From: Enterobacter vonholyi
GTDB lineage: Bacteria; Pseudomonadota; Gammaproteobacteria; Enterobacterales; Enterobacteriaceae
Assembly: GCF_008364555.1 (NCBI RefSeq)
Contig: NZ_VTUC01000003.1
Coordinates: 124,001-188,000, forward strand
Length of the DNA stretch: 64,000 nucleotides
Reading direction: 5' to 3'
The position numbers and the translations under genes were made by a program. Positions 8,826 to 20,030 of this stretch are shown here, piece by piece; positions within the stretch are counted from its first letter, which is position 1, and the number at the start of each line of letters is the position of its first letter. Below the pieces are notes generated by a model. The model had not been told where the DNA came from. It made no database searches and saw only the letters and a program-made list of their open reading frames with translations.

Positions 8826-10520
8826 TTATTTACCCGTTAACGGCGTGGGCGCCGGAAACGTCACGCTGACCAGCGTGCCGCCGTTTTGCGGCTGCGAGAA
8901 GTGCAGCATCCCGCCGAGCCGTTGCGCGCGTTCGCGCATAATATTCAGGCCGTAATGTCCCGGCGGCTCGCTGGCCTCGCCAATCCCAATGCCGTTGTCA
9001 CGAATGCTGACGCTGTGCGTCCCGTCCACTGAGGTCACGCAGCTTACGGTGATCTCGCTGGCCTGCGCGTGCTTAATGGCATTCAACACCGCCTCACGCA
9101 CGATCTGTAACAGGTGCACCTGCTTTTGCGCGTCGAGCGCCAGCGAGGAGAGGCGGCAGTCGAGATGCAGTTTCGCCTGCGTCTGGCTCTGCAGCACGTC
9201 GAGGGACTCCTGCAGCGCCGCGGGTAAGTTCGCGTGGTTCAGCGTCAGGCGGAAGGTGGTCAGCAACTCGCGCAGCTGCTGCCAGGCATTGTTCAGCTCG
9301 CGGGAGAAGTCGGTGATGATGGTCTGCGCCGGGGTATTTTCCTCGGGCACGGCGCGTTTGAGCAGCGCAAGCTGAATGCGTAGATACGACAGCACCTGCG
9401 CCAGCGAATCGTGCAGTTCGCGGGCAATGGTGGCGCGCTCTTCCATCAGGAGCAGCTGCTGGTAGTGCTTTTGCGCCTGGTTAAAGTACAGCCCGCGCCC
9501 GAGCATGGTCGCCACGCTTCTCATCAGCGGAAGGGGGACGCTGTCCGTCTCGCTTTGCCAGCGCAGCTCGCCGTAAAGGGTATCCTGCATCAGTACCGGC
9601 AGGTTTTGCAGAGGAGTGCCATGTGCCTCCGTCCCTTCACACAGCCGCCAGTCGTCGCTGGTACGCAGTTCCAGATAATTCATCTGCGTATAGTCATGGA
9701 CAATCTGCAGGATATGCCGGAAGCAGTGGCTGTCTATCTGGCCGGTATTCAGCGCCTGAGAGCACTTGAACAACATGTCGAGCTGCTGGTGGGCTTCATG
9801 CAAATGTCGCGTCTTTTCAGCGACCGAGGCTTCGAGAGAACGGTAGAGCGTATCCAGCTCGGCTGACATGTGGTTAAAGGCGCGCGAAAGCTGGCCCAGC
9901 TCGTTCGGCAGGGCGCTATCCGGCGCAGGCGTGGCAAACTCGCCGCGCTCAATGCGTTCGCTGGCCGCCACCAGGTTATTCAGCGGTAGCACCACCTGGC
10001 GGCGGATGCGTCGCAGGGTAAACAGCGTCAGCAGCAGGATCCCGAGTGCGCCAGCCAGCGAGAGCAGGGTGACCGTCTGAATTTTATGTTCAGTGTAGTG
10101 CTGCAGGGCGAGCACAAAGGCATCAATGCGGCCGACAAAATCTTCAATATTGCGTTGATACCACGCGCTGTCGCCGCGGGCGATGCGCGCATCCATCTCC
10201 TGCCAGGCCACATGAAGCTGCTGATATCGTGCTTTAACATTGTCGGGGACGTACCAGCGGTTCAGCTTTTGCAGGGCAGGCGCGCCGAGCGTCTGTTGCC
10301 AGCTCTCGCGATGTGCCGCAAGAGAAGGGCTGTTGCGCTGCATCTCGTAACCCATGCGATAGCTCTGCATGCGCAGCGAACCGGCGATATTGATGGCTTC
10401 GGCATCACGCTGGCTGCTTGCCAGCGTCAGCAGCGCGACGGTGCTGGTCAGCACGGACAGGGCTATGATCGAAAAGAAAGCCCAGGCAAGGCTTCCGGAA
10501 ACGGGTCGTTTAACGGTCAC
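8826..10520 (-). CDS. narQ: NarQ, nitrate/nitrite sensor histidine kinase
   Basis: A membrane sensor that detects periplasmic nitrate and nitrite and phosphorylates NarL/NarP. Seen in order: an N-terminal membrane helix, the ligand-binding P-box (INIAGSLRMQSYRMGY), a four-helix periplasmic domain, a second membrane helix (LLSLAGALGILLLTLF), HAMP, a cysteine-containing linker (FKCSQAL), the HisKA_3 phosphoacceptor helix (ARELHDSLAQVLSYL) and an HATPase domain (NAIKHAQA, DNGIGIG). I chose the GTG at 10520, which gives 564 residues beginning MTVKRPVSG and matches the E. coli start. A GTG at 10553 would add 11 residues. No narP lies nearby. Confidence 0.93.
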   Translation of the reverse strand: MTVKRPVSGSLAWAFFSIIALSVLTSTVALLTLASSQRDAEAINIAGSLRMQSYRMGYEMQRNSPSLAAHRESWQQTLGAPALQKLNRWYVPDNVKARYQQLHVAWQEMDARIARGDSAWYQRNIEDFVGRIDAFVLALQHYTEHKIQTVTLLSLAGALGILLLTLFTLRRIRRQVVLPLNNLVAASERIERGEFATPAPDSALPNELGQLSRAFNHMSAELDTLYRSLEASVAEKTRHLHEAHQQLDMLFKCSQALNTGQIDSHCFRHILQIVHDYTQMNYLELRTSDDWRLCEGTEAHGTPLQNLPVLMQDTLYGELRWQSETDSVPLPLMRSVATMLGRGLYFNQAQKHYQQLLLMEERATIARELHDSLAQVLSYLRIQLALLKRAVPEENTPAQTIITDFSRELNNAWQQLRELLTTFRLTLNHANLPAALQESLDVLQSQTQAKLHLDCRLSSLALDAQKQVHLLQIVREAVLNAIKHAQASEITVSCVTSVDGTHSVSIRDNGIGIGEASEPPGHYGLNIMRERAQRLGGMLHFSQPQNGGTLVSVTFPAPTPLTGK

Positions 10521-10672
10521 AGAACGGCTCTCTGAATAAAATTGATTTGCCACAGGTTCACTGGAAATAATTGGGCGCTTCAGGCATTTGAACGTTGCCC
10601 GATCGCACCGTGATGCGTAAATACCATACTCTTATAAAGAGAAAGGTTATTGAACCAAAAACAGGTGTGGTT

Positions 10673-12649
10673 ATGAATCGTTTTATTATGGCTAACAGCC
10701 AGCAGTGCATTGGGTGTCACGCCTGCGAAGTGGCCTGCGTGATGGCGCACAACGATGAGCAGCATGTCGTGAGCGAGCGCCATTTTCATCCGCGTATCAC
10801 GGTCCTGAGAGCTGGCGAGAAGAGCCGCCCCGTGACCTGTCATCATTGCGAAAACGCGCCCTGCGCGCAAAGCTGCCCGAACGGCGCCATCAGCAAATGC
10901 GATGACAGCGTACAGGTGAATCAACAAAAATGCATCGGCTGTAAGGCCTGCGTGGTGGCCTGCCCGTTTGGCACGATGGAGATTATCGTCACCCCGCTCG
11001 ACAACGGCAGCGTGAAGGCTTCGGCGAATAAATGCGATCTCTGCCTGACGCGTCCACACGGCCCGGCCTGTATCGAAAATTGCCCGGCGGATGTCCTCTC
11101 CCTGGCGACGTCTGCCGCGCTGGACAATCTGACGAAATCACGCCGAGAGCGCACGGCCTGCCTGGAGGCGCAGCCTTGGCATGCGGAGGTCGTCGGCGTG
11201 GACGCGCCGCGTACCAAACTGCAGCAGATGCAGGCGACGGCGCCGCGCGGCGAGCCCGACAAGCTGGCTGCTGCAGAACGCGTGGGCCATTTTAACGAAA
11301 TTTACCTGCCGTTCCGGGCCGAACAGGCCGTTCGCGAGGCGTCGCGCTGCCTGAAATGCGGAGAGCACAGCATTTGCGAGTGGACCTGCCCGCTGCACAA
11401 CCACATTCCGCAGTGGATCGAGCGCCTCAACGCGGGAGATATCGCCGGCGCGGCCGAGCTTTCTCATCAGACTAACTGTTTACCTGAAATTACCGGCCGC
11501 GTCTGCCCGCAGGATCGATTATGCGAGGGTGCCTGCACAATACGTGAAGAGGCAGGATCCGTGACCATCGGCAACATCGAGCGCTATATCTCCGATCGGG
11601 CGCTGGCGATGGGCTGGCGGCCGGATATGTCCGCCGTCACGCCGTCAGGTAAACGCGTCGCGATCGTCGGCGCGGGGCCTGCCGGGCTGGCGTGCGCCGA
11701 CGTGCTGGCGCGCCGCGGCGTGAGCGTGACGGTCTATGACCGGCACCCGGAAATTGGCGGATTGCTGACCTTTGGCATCCCGGCGTTCAAGCTGGACAAA
11801 TCGCTGCTCGCGCGGCGCAGAGAGATATTTACCGCGATGGGGATCCGCTTCGAGCTTAACTGCGAGGTGGGCCAGGACGTGTCGATGTCGCAGTTAAAGC
11901 ACGATTACGACGCCCTGTTTATTGGCGTGGGAACCTATCGCTCGATGAAGGCGGGTATCCCACATGAAGACGCGCCAGGGGTCTACGACGCGCTGCCTTT
12001 CCTGGTGGGCAACACGCGCCATGTTATGGGGCTGGAGGCAACGGCCAGCGAACCATACATCGACACCCATGGCTTAAACGTGGTGGTGCTTGGTGGGGGC
12101 GATACCGCGATGGACTGCGTCCGAACCGCGTTACGCCACGGTGCGGCGAAGGTGACCTGCGCCTATCGTCGGGATGAGGCCAACATGCCGGGCTCGAAGA
12201 AAGAGGTGAAGAACGCCAGAGAAGAGGGGGCGGCGTTTGAATTTAACGTCCAGCCGGTTGAGCTGACGCTGGATCCGAACGGAAAGGTCAACGGTATCCG
12301 GATGCTGCGTACCGAGCTCGGAGAGTCGGATGCGCAGGGACGGCGGCGACCGGTTCCGGTGGCGGGCAGCGAGTTTGTGATGGCCGCGGATGCGGTCATC
12401 ATGGCGTTTGGTTTTAACCCGCACGCGATGCCGTGGCTGCAGGCGCAGGGTGTCGAAACGGATGACAGGGGGCGGATCGTGGCCTCTGTCGAGAGCCGCT
12501 ACCGTTACCAGACGACCAACCCGCAGATCTTCGCCGGGGGCGATGCGGTACGCGGCGCGGATCTGGTGGTAACCGCAATGGCGGAAGGGCGCCATGCCGC
12601 GCAAGGGATCCTCGACTGGCTTGGGGTTAACGCGCCAAAACATCATTAA
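10673..12649 (+). CDS. aegA: AegA, iron-sulfur and FAD-binding oxidoreductase
   Basis: A 658-residue two-part protein. The N-terminal 160 residues are ferredoxin-like with several [4Fe-4S] cysteine clusters (CIGCHACEVAC, CHHCENAPCAQSC, CIGCKACVVACPFG, CDLC). The rest resembles the small subunit of glutamate synthase: a cysteine-rich segment (CLKCGEHSICEWTCP), an FAD-binding GAGPAG loop, a second nucleotide-binding GGGDTAMDC motif and a C-terminal FAGGDAVRGADLVVTA. AegA is anaerobically expressed in E. coli and has been linked to urate breakdown. The ATG at 10673 matches the E. coli start and is preferred over an upstream in-frame start at 10595. It is divergent from narQ, sharing a roughly 150-bp control region in which I did not find a clear FNR box. 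Confidence 0.93.
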   Translation: MNRFIMANSQQCIGCHACEVACVMAHNDEQHVVSERHFHPRITVLRAGEKSRPVTCHHCENAPCAQSCPNGAISKCDDSVQVNQQKCIGCKACVVACPFGTMEIIVTPLDNGSVKASANKCDLCLTRPHGPACIENCPADVLSLATSAALDNLTKSRRERTACLEAQPWHAEVVGVDAPRTKLQQMQATAPRGEPDKLAAAERVGHFNEIYLPFRAEQAVREASRCLKCGEHSICEWTCPLHNHIPQWIERLNAGDIAGAAELSHQTNCLPEITGRVCPQDRLCEGACTIREEAGSVTIGNIERYISDRALAMGWRPDMSAVTPSGKRVAIVGAGPAGLACADVLARRGVSVTVYDRHPEIGGLLTFGIPAFKLDKSLLARRREIFTAMGIRFELNCEVGQDVSMSQLKHDYDALFIGVGTYRSMKAGIPHEDAPGVYDALPFLVGNTRHVMGLEATASEPYIDTHGLNVVVLGGGDTAMDCVRTALRHGAAKVTCAYRRDEANMPGSKKEVKNAREEGAAFEFNVQPVELTLDPNGKVNGIRMLRTELGESDAQGRRRPVPVAGSEFVMAADAVIMAFGFNPHAMPWLQAQGVETDDRGRIVASVESRYRYQTTNPQIFAGGDAVRGADLVVTAMAEGRHAAQGILDWLGVNAPKHH

Positions 12650-12715
12650 ACCTGCGGGCGACAAAGCGGGATTCACGGCGTAGTATAGGACGACTCATTG
12701 TGCTGTGGAGCCCGT

Positions 12716-13309
12716 ATGACCCTGAAAATTGACGTTATCAAAGACAAAATTCTCTCTGAAAACTACTTTGTCCTGCGTAACATCACCTATGATCTTACAC
12801 GTAGCAACGGTGAGGTTATCCGCCACAAACGCGAGGTCTACGACCGCGGCAACGGAGCGACCATTCTGCTCTATAACCGTGACAAGCAGAGCGTGGTGCT
12901 AATCCGTCAGTTCAGGGTGGCGACATGGGTTAATGGCAACCCTGATGGACGTTTGATTGAAACCTGCGCGGGCCTGCTCGATGACGATGAGCCGGAAGTT
13001 TGTATCCGCAAAGAGGCCGTGGAAGAAACCGGCTTCGAAGTGGGTGAGGTCAAAAAGGTCTTCGAGCTGTTTATGTCTCCGGGCGGCGTAACGGAAATTG
13101 TGCATTTCTTCATTGCCGAATACAGCGACGCCCAGCGCACGCACCGGGGCGGTGGCGTAGAGGATGAAGATATTGAAGTGCTGGAGCTTCCTTTTACCCG
13201 GGCGCTGGAAATGATGCGTTCAGGCGAAATCAGGGATGGTAAGGCAGTGATATTACTGCAGTATTTACAGACGACCGGGTTGATGAACGCTGCTTCCGAA
13301 CGGATGTAG
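12716..13309 (+). CDS. nudK: NudK, Nudix hydrolase (GDP-mannose type)
   Basis: E. coli NudK hydrolyses GDP-mannose and related nucleotide sugars. The 197-residue product carries a Nudix box of the GDP-mannose/ADP-ribose pyrophosphatase subfamily ([20 protein letters not shown]), with the metal-binding glutamates intact, and the subfamily segments [13 protein letters not shown] and SPGGVTE. The ATG at 12716 fits the E. coli N terminus; an in-frame start at 12698 adds only six residues. The C terminus is a few residues longer than in E. coli. Confidence 0.93.
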   Translation: MTLKIDVIKDKILSENYFVLRNITYDLTRSNGEVIRHKREVYDRGNGATILLYNRDKQSVVLIRQFRVATWVNGNPDGRLIETCAGLLDDDEPEVCIRKEAVEETGFEVGEVKKVFELFMSPGGVTEIVHFFIAEYSDAQRTHRGGGVEDEDIEVLELPFTRALEMMRSGEIRDGKAVILLQYLQTTGLMNAASERM

Positions 13310-13410
13310 TGCATTTTTCGGGTATATCTGATAAATCCGATTGAGCAACCCCGCCGGGAACACGAAGATACTGCCCAGTTAAGCGTTTTCGTTCCGGGAT
13401 TGTGTCATTC

Positions 13411-14454
13411 ATGCGCAACAGCGTCTTTTTGTTTTACCTGTTTTGTGTGCTTCTCGCGCCGCAGGTGCGGGCTGCACCTGCGCAGCAAGCTTTCTCTGAC
13501 TGGCAGGTAACCTGCAATAACCAGAATTTTTGCCTTGCACGCAACACGGGTGAACACCGTGGTCTGGTCATGACGCTCACCCGTAGCGCCGGGGCGAAAA
13601 CGGATGCCACGCTCCGTATCGATCTTGGCGGTCTTGATACTCCCTCGATCAAAGAGCCAGAGATTGCCCCCCGGCTGCTGCTGGATAGCGTTCCTCTGAA
13701 GCTGGACAAACAGCGCTGGCAGCTCACGCCATGGCATCTGAAAACGGACGATGCGGCCACCATCACCGCCTTTCTGAAAAATATCCAGGAAGGGAAGGCC
13801 CTGACTCTGCGCGGCGGTAAGCAGGTCATTTCACTGACCGGGCTTAAGGCCGCACTACTGTTCATTGATGCGCAGCAAAAGCGCGTCGGCAGCGAAACCG
13901 CGTGGATCAAGAAAGGTGACGATCCGCCGTTAAGCGTTCCGCCTGCACCCGCCTTAAAAAAGGTGGCGGTCGTCAATCCGACCCCGACGCCACTCTCCCA
14001 CGCCGAACTGAACGACCTGCTGGACTATGGTACCGGACGGATGAACAGCAGCCAGTGCTCGCTGGATCCTAACCGCCGGGAAGTGCGCGTCACCGCGTTA
14101 ACCGATGAGAAAGCGCTGCTGATCGTCAGCTGCGAGGCGGGGGCCTATAACACGGTCGATCTGGCGTGGCTGGTATCACGTAAAAAACCGTTCACCGCAC
14201 GCAGCGTCAGGCTTCGTCTGCCGTTTACGCCGTCAGGCGACGGGAGCGAAATGGAGTTGATGAATGCCAGCTTCGATGAAAAGACGCGCGAGCTGACAAC
14301 GCTGGCGCTGGGGCGCGGTTTGGGCGATTGCGGAGTCCAGACGCGCTGGCGTTTTGACGGACAGCGATTCCGCCTGGTGCGCTACGCCGAGGAGCCCAGC
14401 TGTGATAACTGGAACGGGCCAGATGCCTGGCCCACGCTGTGGATCACGCGCTAG
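13411..14454 (+). CDS. ypfG: YpfG, exported DUF1176 protein
   Basis: A 347-residue protein with a clear signal peptide (MRNSVFLFYLFCVLLAPQVRA, cleavage after about residue 21), so it is periplasmic or exported. The mature part matches the DUF1176 family in length and pattern, with several paired cysteines (VTCNNQNFCLA; SSQCSLDPN; SCEAGAYN; DCGVQTRW; PSCDNW) that would form disulfides in the periplasm. Function is unknown. The ATG at 13411 directly precedes the signal peptide; a GTG three codons upstream is also in frame. Confidence 0.85.
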   Translation: MRNSVFLFYLFCVLLAPQVRAAPAQQAFSDWQVTCNNQNFCLARNTGEHRGLVMTLTRSAGAKTDATLRIDLGGLDTPSIKEPEIAPRLLLDSVPLKLDKQRWQLTPWHLKTDDAATITAFLKNIQEGKALTLRGGKQVISLTGLKAALLFIDAQQKRVGSETAWIKKGDDPPLSVPPAPALKKVAVVNPTPTPLSHAELNDLLDYGTGRMNSSQCSLDPNRREVRVTALTDEKALLIVSCEAGAYNTVDLAWLVSRKKPFTARSVRLRLPFTPSGDGSEMELMNASFDEKTRELTTLALGRGLGDCGVQTRWRFDGQRFRLVRYAEEPSCDNWNGPDAWPTLWITR

Positions 14455-14458
14455 TTTT

Positions 14459-14484
14459 GCCCGGTAAGCGTAGCGCCACCGGGC
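14459..14484. repeat. REP element between ypfG and tktB
   Basis: GCCCGGT...ACCGGGC stem (14459-14465 and 14478-14484) around AAGCGTAGCGCC is a typical enterobacterial REP/PU unit. It lies between the convergent ends of ypfG and tktB. Confidence 0.75.
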
Positions 14485-14496
14485 ACGCAGACAGCG

Positions 14497-16485
14497 CTAC
14501 AGCACGCTCAACGCCTTCTCAACCACGTTCTCAACGGTAAAGCCGAAGTACGGGAACAGCTTGTCGGCGGGGGCGGACTCACCGTAGCCCCTCATGCCGA
14601 CAATCGCCCCTTTCAGACCCACATATTTGTACCAGTAGTCGGCGATACCGGCTTCCACCGCCACGCGCGCTGCGACGTTTGAGGGCAGTACCGATTCGCG
14701 GTACGCCTCGTCCTGGGCATCGAAAATATCCGTAGAAGGCAGGGACACCACGCGCACAGCGTGACCTTCGGCGGTCAGTTTCTCCGCCGCTTTCACCGTG
14801 ATTTCCACCTCGGACCCGGTGGCAATCAGGATCACGTCCGGCTTGCCGCCGCTGTCCTTGAGGATGTAGCCGCCGCGGGCGATGTTTTTCACCTGCTCCG
14901 GAGTACGCTCAATCTGCGCCAGGTTCTGTCGTGACAGAATCAGTGCAGTCGGGCCGTTATGGCGTTCTACCGCCAGCTTCCAGCCCACCGCAGCTTCGAC
15001 CTGATCGCAGGGACGCCACGTGCTGAAGTTCGGCGTCAGGCGCAGGCTCGCCAGCTGTTCAACCGCCTGGTGGGTGGGGCCGTCTTCTCCCAGACCGATG
15101 GAGTCGTGGGTATAGACCATAATCTGCCGCGCCTTCATCAGCGCTGCCATGCGCGCCGCGTTACGGGCGTACTCGACGAACATCAGGAAGGTGGCGGTGT
15201 AGGGCACGAAGCCGCCGTGATGGGCGATGCCGTTGGCAATCGCGGTCATCCCGAACTCGCGCACGCCGTAGTGGATATAGTTCCCGGCGATGTCCTCTTT
15301 CAGCGATTTCGAACCCGACCAGATAGTCAGGTTACTCGGCGCCAGATCCGCCGATCCGCCGAGCAGTTCGGGCAGAAGAGGGCCGATTGCATTCAGGGTA
15401 TTTTGCGACGCCTTACGGGTGGCGATTTTCGCCGGGTTGGACTGCAGATTTTCAATCAGCGCCTGGGTTTTATCGTCCCAGTCTTCCGGCAGGCCGCCGC
15501 TCATGCGGCGGGAAAACTCGGCCGCCAGTTCAGGATGCGCTTTTTTGTAGGCGGCAAATTTATCGTTCCATGCGTGCTGCGCTTTCTCACCCTCTTCGCG
15601 GGCATCCCATGCCCGGTAGATCTCTTTCGGGATCTCAAACGGCGGATGTTTCCAGCCCAGCTTCTGCCGGGTCAGCGCCACTTCCTCCTCGCCCAGCGCC
15701 GCGCCGTGCGCCTCTTCTTTACCCGCCTTGTTCGGCGAGCCGAAGCCGATCGTGGTGCGGCAGATAATCAGGGACGGTTTGTCCTTCACGCTTTGCGCTT
15801 CCTGAATCGCTTTTTTCACCGCCTCTGGGTCGTGACCGTCGATCTCATGCACCACGTGCCAGTGGTAGGCTTCGAAGCGTTTTGCCGTGTCGTCGGTAAA
15901 CCAGCCTTCGGTTTCCCCGTCGATGGAGATGCCGTTGTGATCGTAGAACCCGATCAGCTTGCCGAGCCCCAGGGTGCCCGCCAGGGAGCAGACCTCATGG
16001 GAGATCCCCTCCATCAGACAGCCGTCACCCATAAACACGTAGGTGTAGTGATCGACAATCTCGTGGTCCGGTTGGTTGAACTGTGCCGCCAGCGTGCGTT
16101 CGGCAATCGCCAGCCCGACCGCATTTGCCAGCCCCTGGCCGAGCGGCCCGGTGGTGGTCTCCACGCCTGGCGTATAGCCGATCTCCGGGTGCCCCGGGGT
16201 TTTGGAGTGCAGCTGGCGGAAGTTTTTCAGCTCCTCAAGCGGCAGATCGTAGCCGGAAAGGTGCAACAGGCTGTAGAGCAGCATTGAGGCGTGACCGTTG
16301 GAGAGAATAAAGCGGTCGCGATCGTACCAGGTGGGGTCATTGGGGTTGTGCTTCAGAAAGTCGTTCCACAGTACTTCGGCAATATCAGCCATGCCCATCG
16401 GCGCGCCGGGGTGGCCGGAATTGGCTTTCTGCACGGCATCCATGCTGAGGGCGCGGATGGCATTGGCTAGCTCTTTACGGGACAT
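14497..16485 (-). CDS. tktB: TktB, transketolase 2
   Basis: A thiamine-diphosphate enzyme that moves two-carbon ketol units between sugar phosphates in the non-oxidative pentose phosphate pathway. At 662 residues it has the expected N-terminal substrate-loop segments ([25 protein letters not shown]), the ThDP motif (GDGCLMEG to DHNGISIDG) and the C-terminal EDGPTHQ/RPCD segments. I call it tktB rather than tktA because talA is next to it, the same pairing as in E. coli, where tktB-talA is stationary-phase controlled. It starts 19 bp downstream of talA, suggesting a talA-tktB transcript. Confidence 0.95.
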   Translation of the reverse strand: MSRKELANAIRALSMDAVQKANSGHPGAPMGMADIAEVLWNDFLKHNPNDPTWYDRDRFILSNGHASMLLYSLLHLSGYDLPLEELKNFRQLHSKTPGHPEIGYTPGVETTTGPLGQGLANAVGLAIAERTLAAQFNQPDHEIVDHYTYVFMGDGCLMEGISHEVCSLAGTLGLGKLIGFYDHNGISIDGETEGWFTDDTAKRFEAYHWHVVHEIDGHDPEAVKKAIQEAQSVKDKPSLIICRTTIGFGSPNKAGKEEAHGAALGEEEVALTRQKLGWKHPPFEIPKEIYRAWDAREEGEKAQHAWNDKFAAYKKAHPELAAEFSRRMSGGLPEDWDDKTQALIENLQSNPAKIATRKASQNTLNAIGPLLPELLGGSADLAPSNLTIWSGSKSLKEDIAGNYIHYGVREFGMTAIANGIAHHGGFVPYTATFLMFVEYARNAARMAALMKARQIMVYTHDSIGLGEDGPTHQAVEQLASLRLTPNFSTWRPCDQVEAAVGWKLAVERHNGPTALILSRQNLAQIERTPEQVKNIARGGYILKDSGGKPDVILIATGSEVEITVKAAEKLTAEGHAVRVVSLPSTDIFDAQDEAYRESVLPSNVAARVAVEAGIADYWYKYVGLKGAIVGMRGYGESAPADKLFPYFGFTVENVVEKALSVL

Positions 16486-16504
16486 AGTTCACTCCGTGGC
16501 AAGG

Positions 16505-17455
16505 TTAAAGTTTGGCGGCGAGAAGATCTTCTAGTTTGCGCTGGTCAACAGCGAACTGGCGGATACCGTCCGCCAGTTTTTCCACGGCCATGGCGTCCTG
16601 GTTGTGCTCCCAGCGGAACTCCGCTTCGGTCATGGCTTTCGGTTTTGGCAGAACGGTGGAGGTCGGCACCAGCTTGCGGATCACCGTTTCTTCTTTGTCC
16701 TGTAGCTCCTGGAGCAGGTTGGGTGAAATTGTCAGGCGGTCGCAGCCTGCCAGGGCGAGGATCTGCTCGGTACGGCGGAAGCTGGCACCCATCACGATGG
16801 TTTCGTAGCGGTGCTGCTTGTAGTAGTCGTAGATATTACGGACCGATTTCACGCCCGGATCCTCATCCACCACGTACGGATCCATCGGCTGTTTCGCCTG
16901 GTACCAGTCGTAGATGCGCCCGACAAACGGTGACACCAGGAACACGCCCGCTTCGGCACAGGCGCGCGCCTGGGCAAACGAGAACAGCAGCGTCAGGTTG
17001 CAGTGGATGCCCTCTTTTTCCAGTACCTCTGCCGCGCGGATGCCTTCCCAGGTGGAGGCGAGCTTGATCAGAATGCGTGATTTATCGATCCCCTGTTCCT
17101 CGTACAGTTCCACGAGGCGACGCGCCTTATTGATGCTCTTTTCTTTATCGAAAGAGAGGCGGGCGTCGACTTCGGTCGAGACGCGGCCCGGGATGCTTTT
17201 AAGAATTTCCGCACCAAAATTAACCGCCAGCTTGTCGCTGGCTTCGGCGACCTGCTGCTCCTGCGTCTTCCCGCGCTTTTTACCGTAGGCAATGGCGTCA
17301 TCAATCAGATGACTAAAATGGGTAAGCCCGGCAGCCTTGAGCAGTAGCGAAGGGTTGGTGGTCGCATCCTCCGGCTGATAGTGGCGAATCGACTCGATAT
17401 CGCCGCTGTCTGCCACCACCGTGGTGAATTGTTTGATGCCGTCTAGCTGGTTCAT
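16505..17455 (-). CDS. talA: TalA, transaldolase A
   Basis: Transaldolase moves a dihydroxyacetone unit from sedoheptulose 7-phosphate to glyceraldehyde 3-phosphate. The 316-residue product has the Schiff-base lysine in [12 protein letters not shown] (about residue 132), the N-terminal [12 protein letters not shown] and the TLLFSFAQA and ISPNLL strands of the TIM barrel. Length equals E. coli TalA. It is the first gene of the talA-tktB pair. Confidence 0.96.
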   Translation of the reverse strand: MNQLDGIKQFTTVVADSGDIESIRHYQPEDATTNPSLLLKAAGLTHFSHLIDDAIAYGKKRGKTQEQQVAEASDKLAVNFGAEILKSIPGRVSTEVDARLSFDKEKSINKARRLVELYEEQGIDKSRILIKLASTWEGIRAAEVLEKEGIHCNLTLLFSFAQARACAEAGVFLVSPFVGRIYDWYQAKQPMDPYVVDEDPGVKSVRNIYDYYKQHRYETIVMGASFRRTEQILALAGCDRLTISPNLLQELQDKEETVIRKLVPTSTVLPKPKAMTEAEFRWEHNQDAMAVEKLADGIRQFAVDQRKLEDLLAAKL

Positions 17456-17744
17456 AAATGATTACTCCTTGGAAATAAAAGAGTTAGATGAGTGCGTTAG
17501 TTCACACTTCTGGAAAAATCATGATGGACTTAACAAAAAAGCATAGCAGACGGGGGAGGCATTGCTTTTGAGACGGGTAACATGGCTGTTATAAATTGAT
17601 AACAATTTTTAATGTGTGATGGTGAGAGTTTGGCTGCCTTCAAAGTTTAGGAGGCGGCCTGAGGCGATACTAGGCGGCACACCAGGGTGTGCATCAGGAT
17701 CGCTTACGTCACCCTTTTGACCGATACGTGAAAGGAAAAATAAG

Positions 17745-20024
17745 ATGGATGAGCAGTTGAAACAGAGTGCCCTCGATTTTCACGAGTTCCCTGTCCCGGG
17801 CAAAATCCAGGTCTCCCCAACCAAGCCGCTGGCAACTCAGCGCGATCTGGCACTGGCCTATTCCCCGGGCGTAGCTGCCCCGTGTCTGGAAATCGAAAAA
17901 GACCCGCTGGCGGCCTACAAATACACCGCGCGCGGCAATCTTGTCGCCGTGATCTCTAACGGCACGGCGGTGCTGGGGCTGGGCAACATCGGCGCGCTGG
18001 CCGGTAAGCCGGTGATGGAAGGCAAGGGGGTGCTGTTCAAGAAATTCGCCGGTATCGACGTGTTCGATATCGAGGTGGATGAACTCGATCCTGACAAGTT
18101 CATCAACGTAGTGGCCGCGCTGGAGCCGACTTTCGGCGGGATCAACCTGGAAGACATCAAAGCGCCGGAATGTTTCTATATCGAGCAGAAGCTGCGCGAG
18201 CGTATGAACATTCCCGTGTTCCATGATGACCAGCACGGAACGGCCATTATCAGCACCGCTGCGATTCTGAACGGCCTGCGCGTGGTAGAGAAAAACCTCT
18301 CCGACGTGCGCATGGTGGTCTCCGGCGCCGGCGCCGCGGCCATCGCCTGTATGAACCTCCTGGTGGCGCTGGGTATGCAGAAACACAACATTGTGGTCTG
18401 TGACTCCAAGGGCGTTATTTATAAAGACCGCGAGCCGAACATGGCGGAAACCAAAGCGGCGTATGCGGTAGAAGACGACGGCAAGCGCACGCTTGAGGAC
18501 GTCATTGACGGCGCGGATATCTTCCTCGGCTGCTCGGGTCCGAAGGTGCTGACCCAGGAGATGGTGAAGAAGATGGCGCGTGCGCCAATGATCCTGGCCC
18601 TGGCGAACCCTGAGCCGGAAATTCTGCCGCCGCTGGCGAAAGCGGTGCGTGAAGACGCCATCATCTGTACCGGGCGTTCCGACTACCCGAACCAGGTCAA
18701 CAACGTGCTCTGCTTCCCGTTCATCTTCCGCGGCGCGCTGGACGTCGGCGCAACGGCGATCAACGAAGAGATGAAGCTTGCAGCCGTTCACGCCATCGCG
18801 GAGCTGGCCCACGCCGAGCAGAGCGAAGTGGTTGCCTCAGCCTATGGCGATCAGGATCTGAGCTTCGGCCCTGACTACATCATTCCAAAACCGTTTGACC
18901 CGCGTCTGATTGTCAAAATTGCCCCTGCGGTGGCCAAAGCGGCAATGGACTCCGGCGTGGCGACGCGTCCGATTGAAGACTTCGACGCTTACGTCGATAA
19001 GCTCACCGAGTTTGTCTATAAAACCAACCTGTTCATGAAGCCGATCTTCTCTCAGGCGCGCGCCGACGCGAAGCGCGTGGTGCTGGCGGAAGGGGAAGAG
19101 GCGCGCGTGCTGCACGCCACCCAGGAGCTGATCACCTTAGGTCTGGCGAAGCCGATCCTGATTGGTCGTCCGAGCGTGATTGAAATGCGTATCCAGAAGC
19201 TGGGCCTGCAGATTAAGCCGGGCGTCGACTTCGAGATCGTAAACAACGAATCCGATCCGCGCTTCAAAGAGTACTGGAGCGAATACTACGCGATCATGAA
19301 GCGTCGGGGGATCACCCAGGAGCAGGCGCAGAAAGCCGTCATCAGCAACACGACGGTGATCGGCGCGATCATGGTCCATCGTGGCGAGGCGGATGCGCTG
19401 ATTTGCGGCACCATCGGCGATTACCACGAGCACTTTAGCGTGGTGCAGGAGATCTTCGGCTATCGCGACGGCGTGCATACCGCCGGTGCGATGAACGCCC
19501 TGCTGCTGCCGAGCGGCAACACCTTTATCGCTGACACCTACGTTAACGACGATCCGAGCCCGGACGAGCTGGCAGAGATCACCGTGATGGCCGCCGAGAC
19601 CGTGCGTCGCTTTGGTATCGAGCCGAAGGTGGCGCTGCTGTCGCACTCAAACTTCGGATCTTCCAAATCTGCGGCGGCGTGCAAAATGCGTGAGACGCTG
19701 GCGCTGGTGCGCGAGCGCGCGCCGGAGCTGATGATTGACGGGGAAATGCACGGCGATGCCGCGCTGGTGGAGAGCATCCGTAACGAACGTATGCCGGACA
19801 GCCCGCTGAAGGGATCGGCTAATATCCTGATTATGCCGAACGTGGAAGCGGCGCGTATCAGCTATAACCTTCTGCGCGTCTCCAGCTCTGAAGGGGTGAC
19901 CGTAGGACCGGTGCTGATGGGCGTGGCGAAACCGGTGCACGTGTTAACGCCGATTGCCTCCGTGCGTCGTATCGTGAATATGGTCGCGCTGGCGGTAGTT
20001 GAGGCGCAGACGCAGCCGCTGTAA
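17745..20024 (+). CDS. maeB: MaeB, NADP-dependent malic enzyme
   Basis: Oxidative decarboxylation of malate to pyruvate with NADP. The 759-residue product is the long hybrid form: malic-enzyme N-terminal and NAD-binding domains ([44 protein letters not shown]) for the first roughly 430 residues, then a phosphotransacetylase-like domain ([26 protein letters not shown]), which is thought to be regulatory. A single ATG at 17745 follows an AAGGAAA-type ribosome-binding site. The 289-bp upstream region is shared with the divergent talA. In K-12 the eut operon follows maeB; here hemF follows immediately. Confidence 0.96.
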   Translation: MDEQLKQSALDFHEFPVPGKIQVSPTKPLATQRDLALAYSPGVAAPCLEIEKDPLAAYKYTARGNLVAVISNGTAVLGLGNIGALAGKPVMEGKGVLFKKFAGIDVFDIEVDELDPDKFINVVAALEPTFGGINLEDIKAPECFYIEQKLRERMNIPVFHDDQHGTAIISTAAILNGLRVVEKNLSDVRMVVSGAGAAAIACMNLLVALGMQKHNIVVCDSKGVIYKDREPNMAETKAAYAVEDDGKRTLEDVIDGADIFLGCSGPKVLTQEMVKKMARAPMILALANPEPEILPPLAKAVREDAIICTGRSDYPNQVNNVLCFPFIFRGALDVGATAINEEMKLAAVHAIAELAHAEQSEVVASAYGDQDLSFGPDYIIPKPFDPRLIVKIAPAVAKAAMDSGVATRPIEDFDAYVDKLTEFVYKTNLFMKPIFSQARADAKRVVLAEGEEARVLHATQELITLGLAKPILIGRPSVIEMRIQKLGLQIKPGVDFEIVNNESDPRFKEYWSEYYAIMKRRGITQEQAQKAVISNTTVIGAIMVHRGEADALICGTIGDYHEHFSVVQEIFGYRDGVHTAGAMNALLLPSGNTFIADTYVNDDPSPDELAEITVMAAETVRRFGIEPKVALLSHSNFGSSKSAAACKMRETLALVRERAPELMIDGEMHGDAALVESIRNERMPDSPLKGSANILIMPNVEAARISYNLLRVSSSEGVTVGPVLMGVAKPVHVLTPIASVRRIVNMVALAVVEAQTQPL

Positions 20025-20030
20025 TTTTTA

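Noticed and set aside
10521-10672. FNR or NarL/P sites between narQ and aegA
   Set aside because: Expected from known anaerobic expression of aegA, but I could not find a convincing TTGAT-N4-ATCAA or heptamer pair by eye.
14959-16287. 442-codon plus-strand frame opposite tktB
   Set aside because: Shadow of the well-supported tktB gene; no recognisable domains and atypical composition.
17709-18812. Long (367-codon) minus-strand frame opposite maeB
   Set aside because: GC-rich codon structure of maeB leaves the antisense frame open; product is Arg/His/Val-rich with no family resemblance and no ribosome-binding site.
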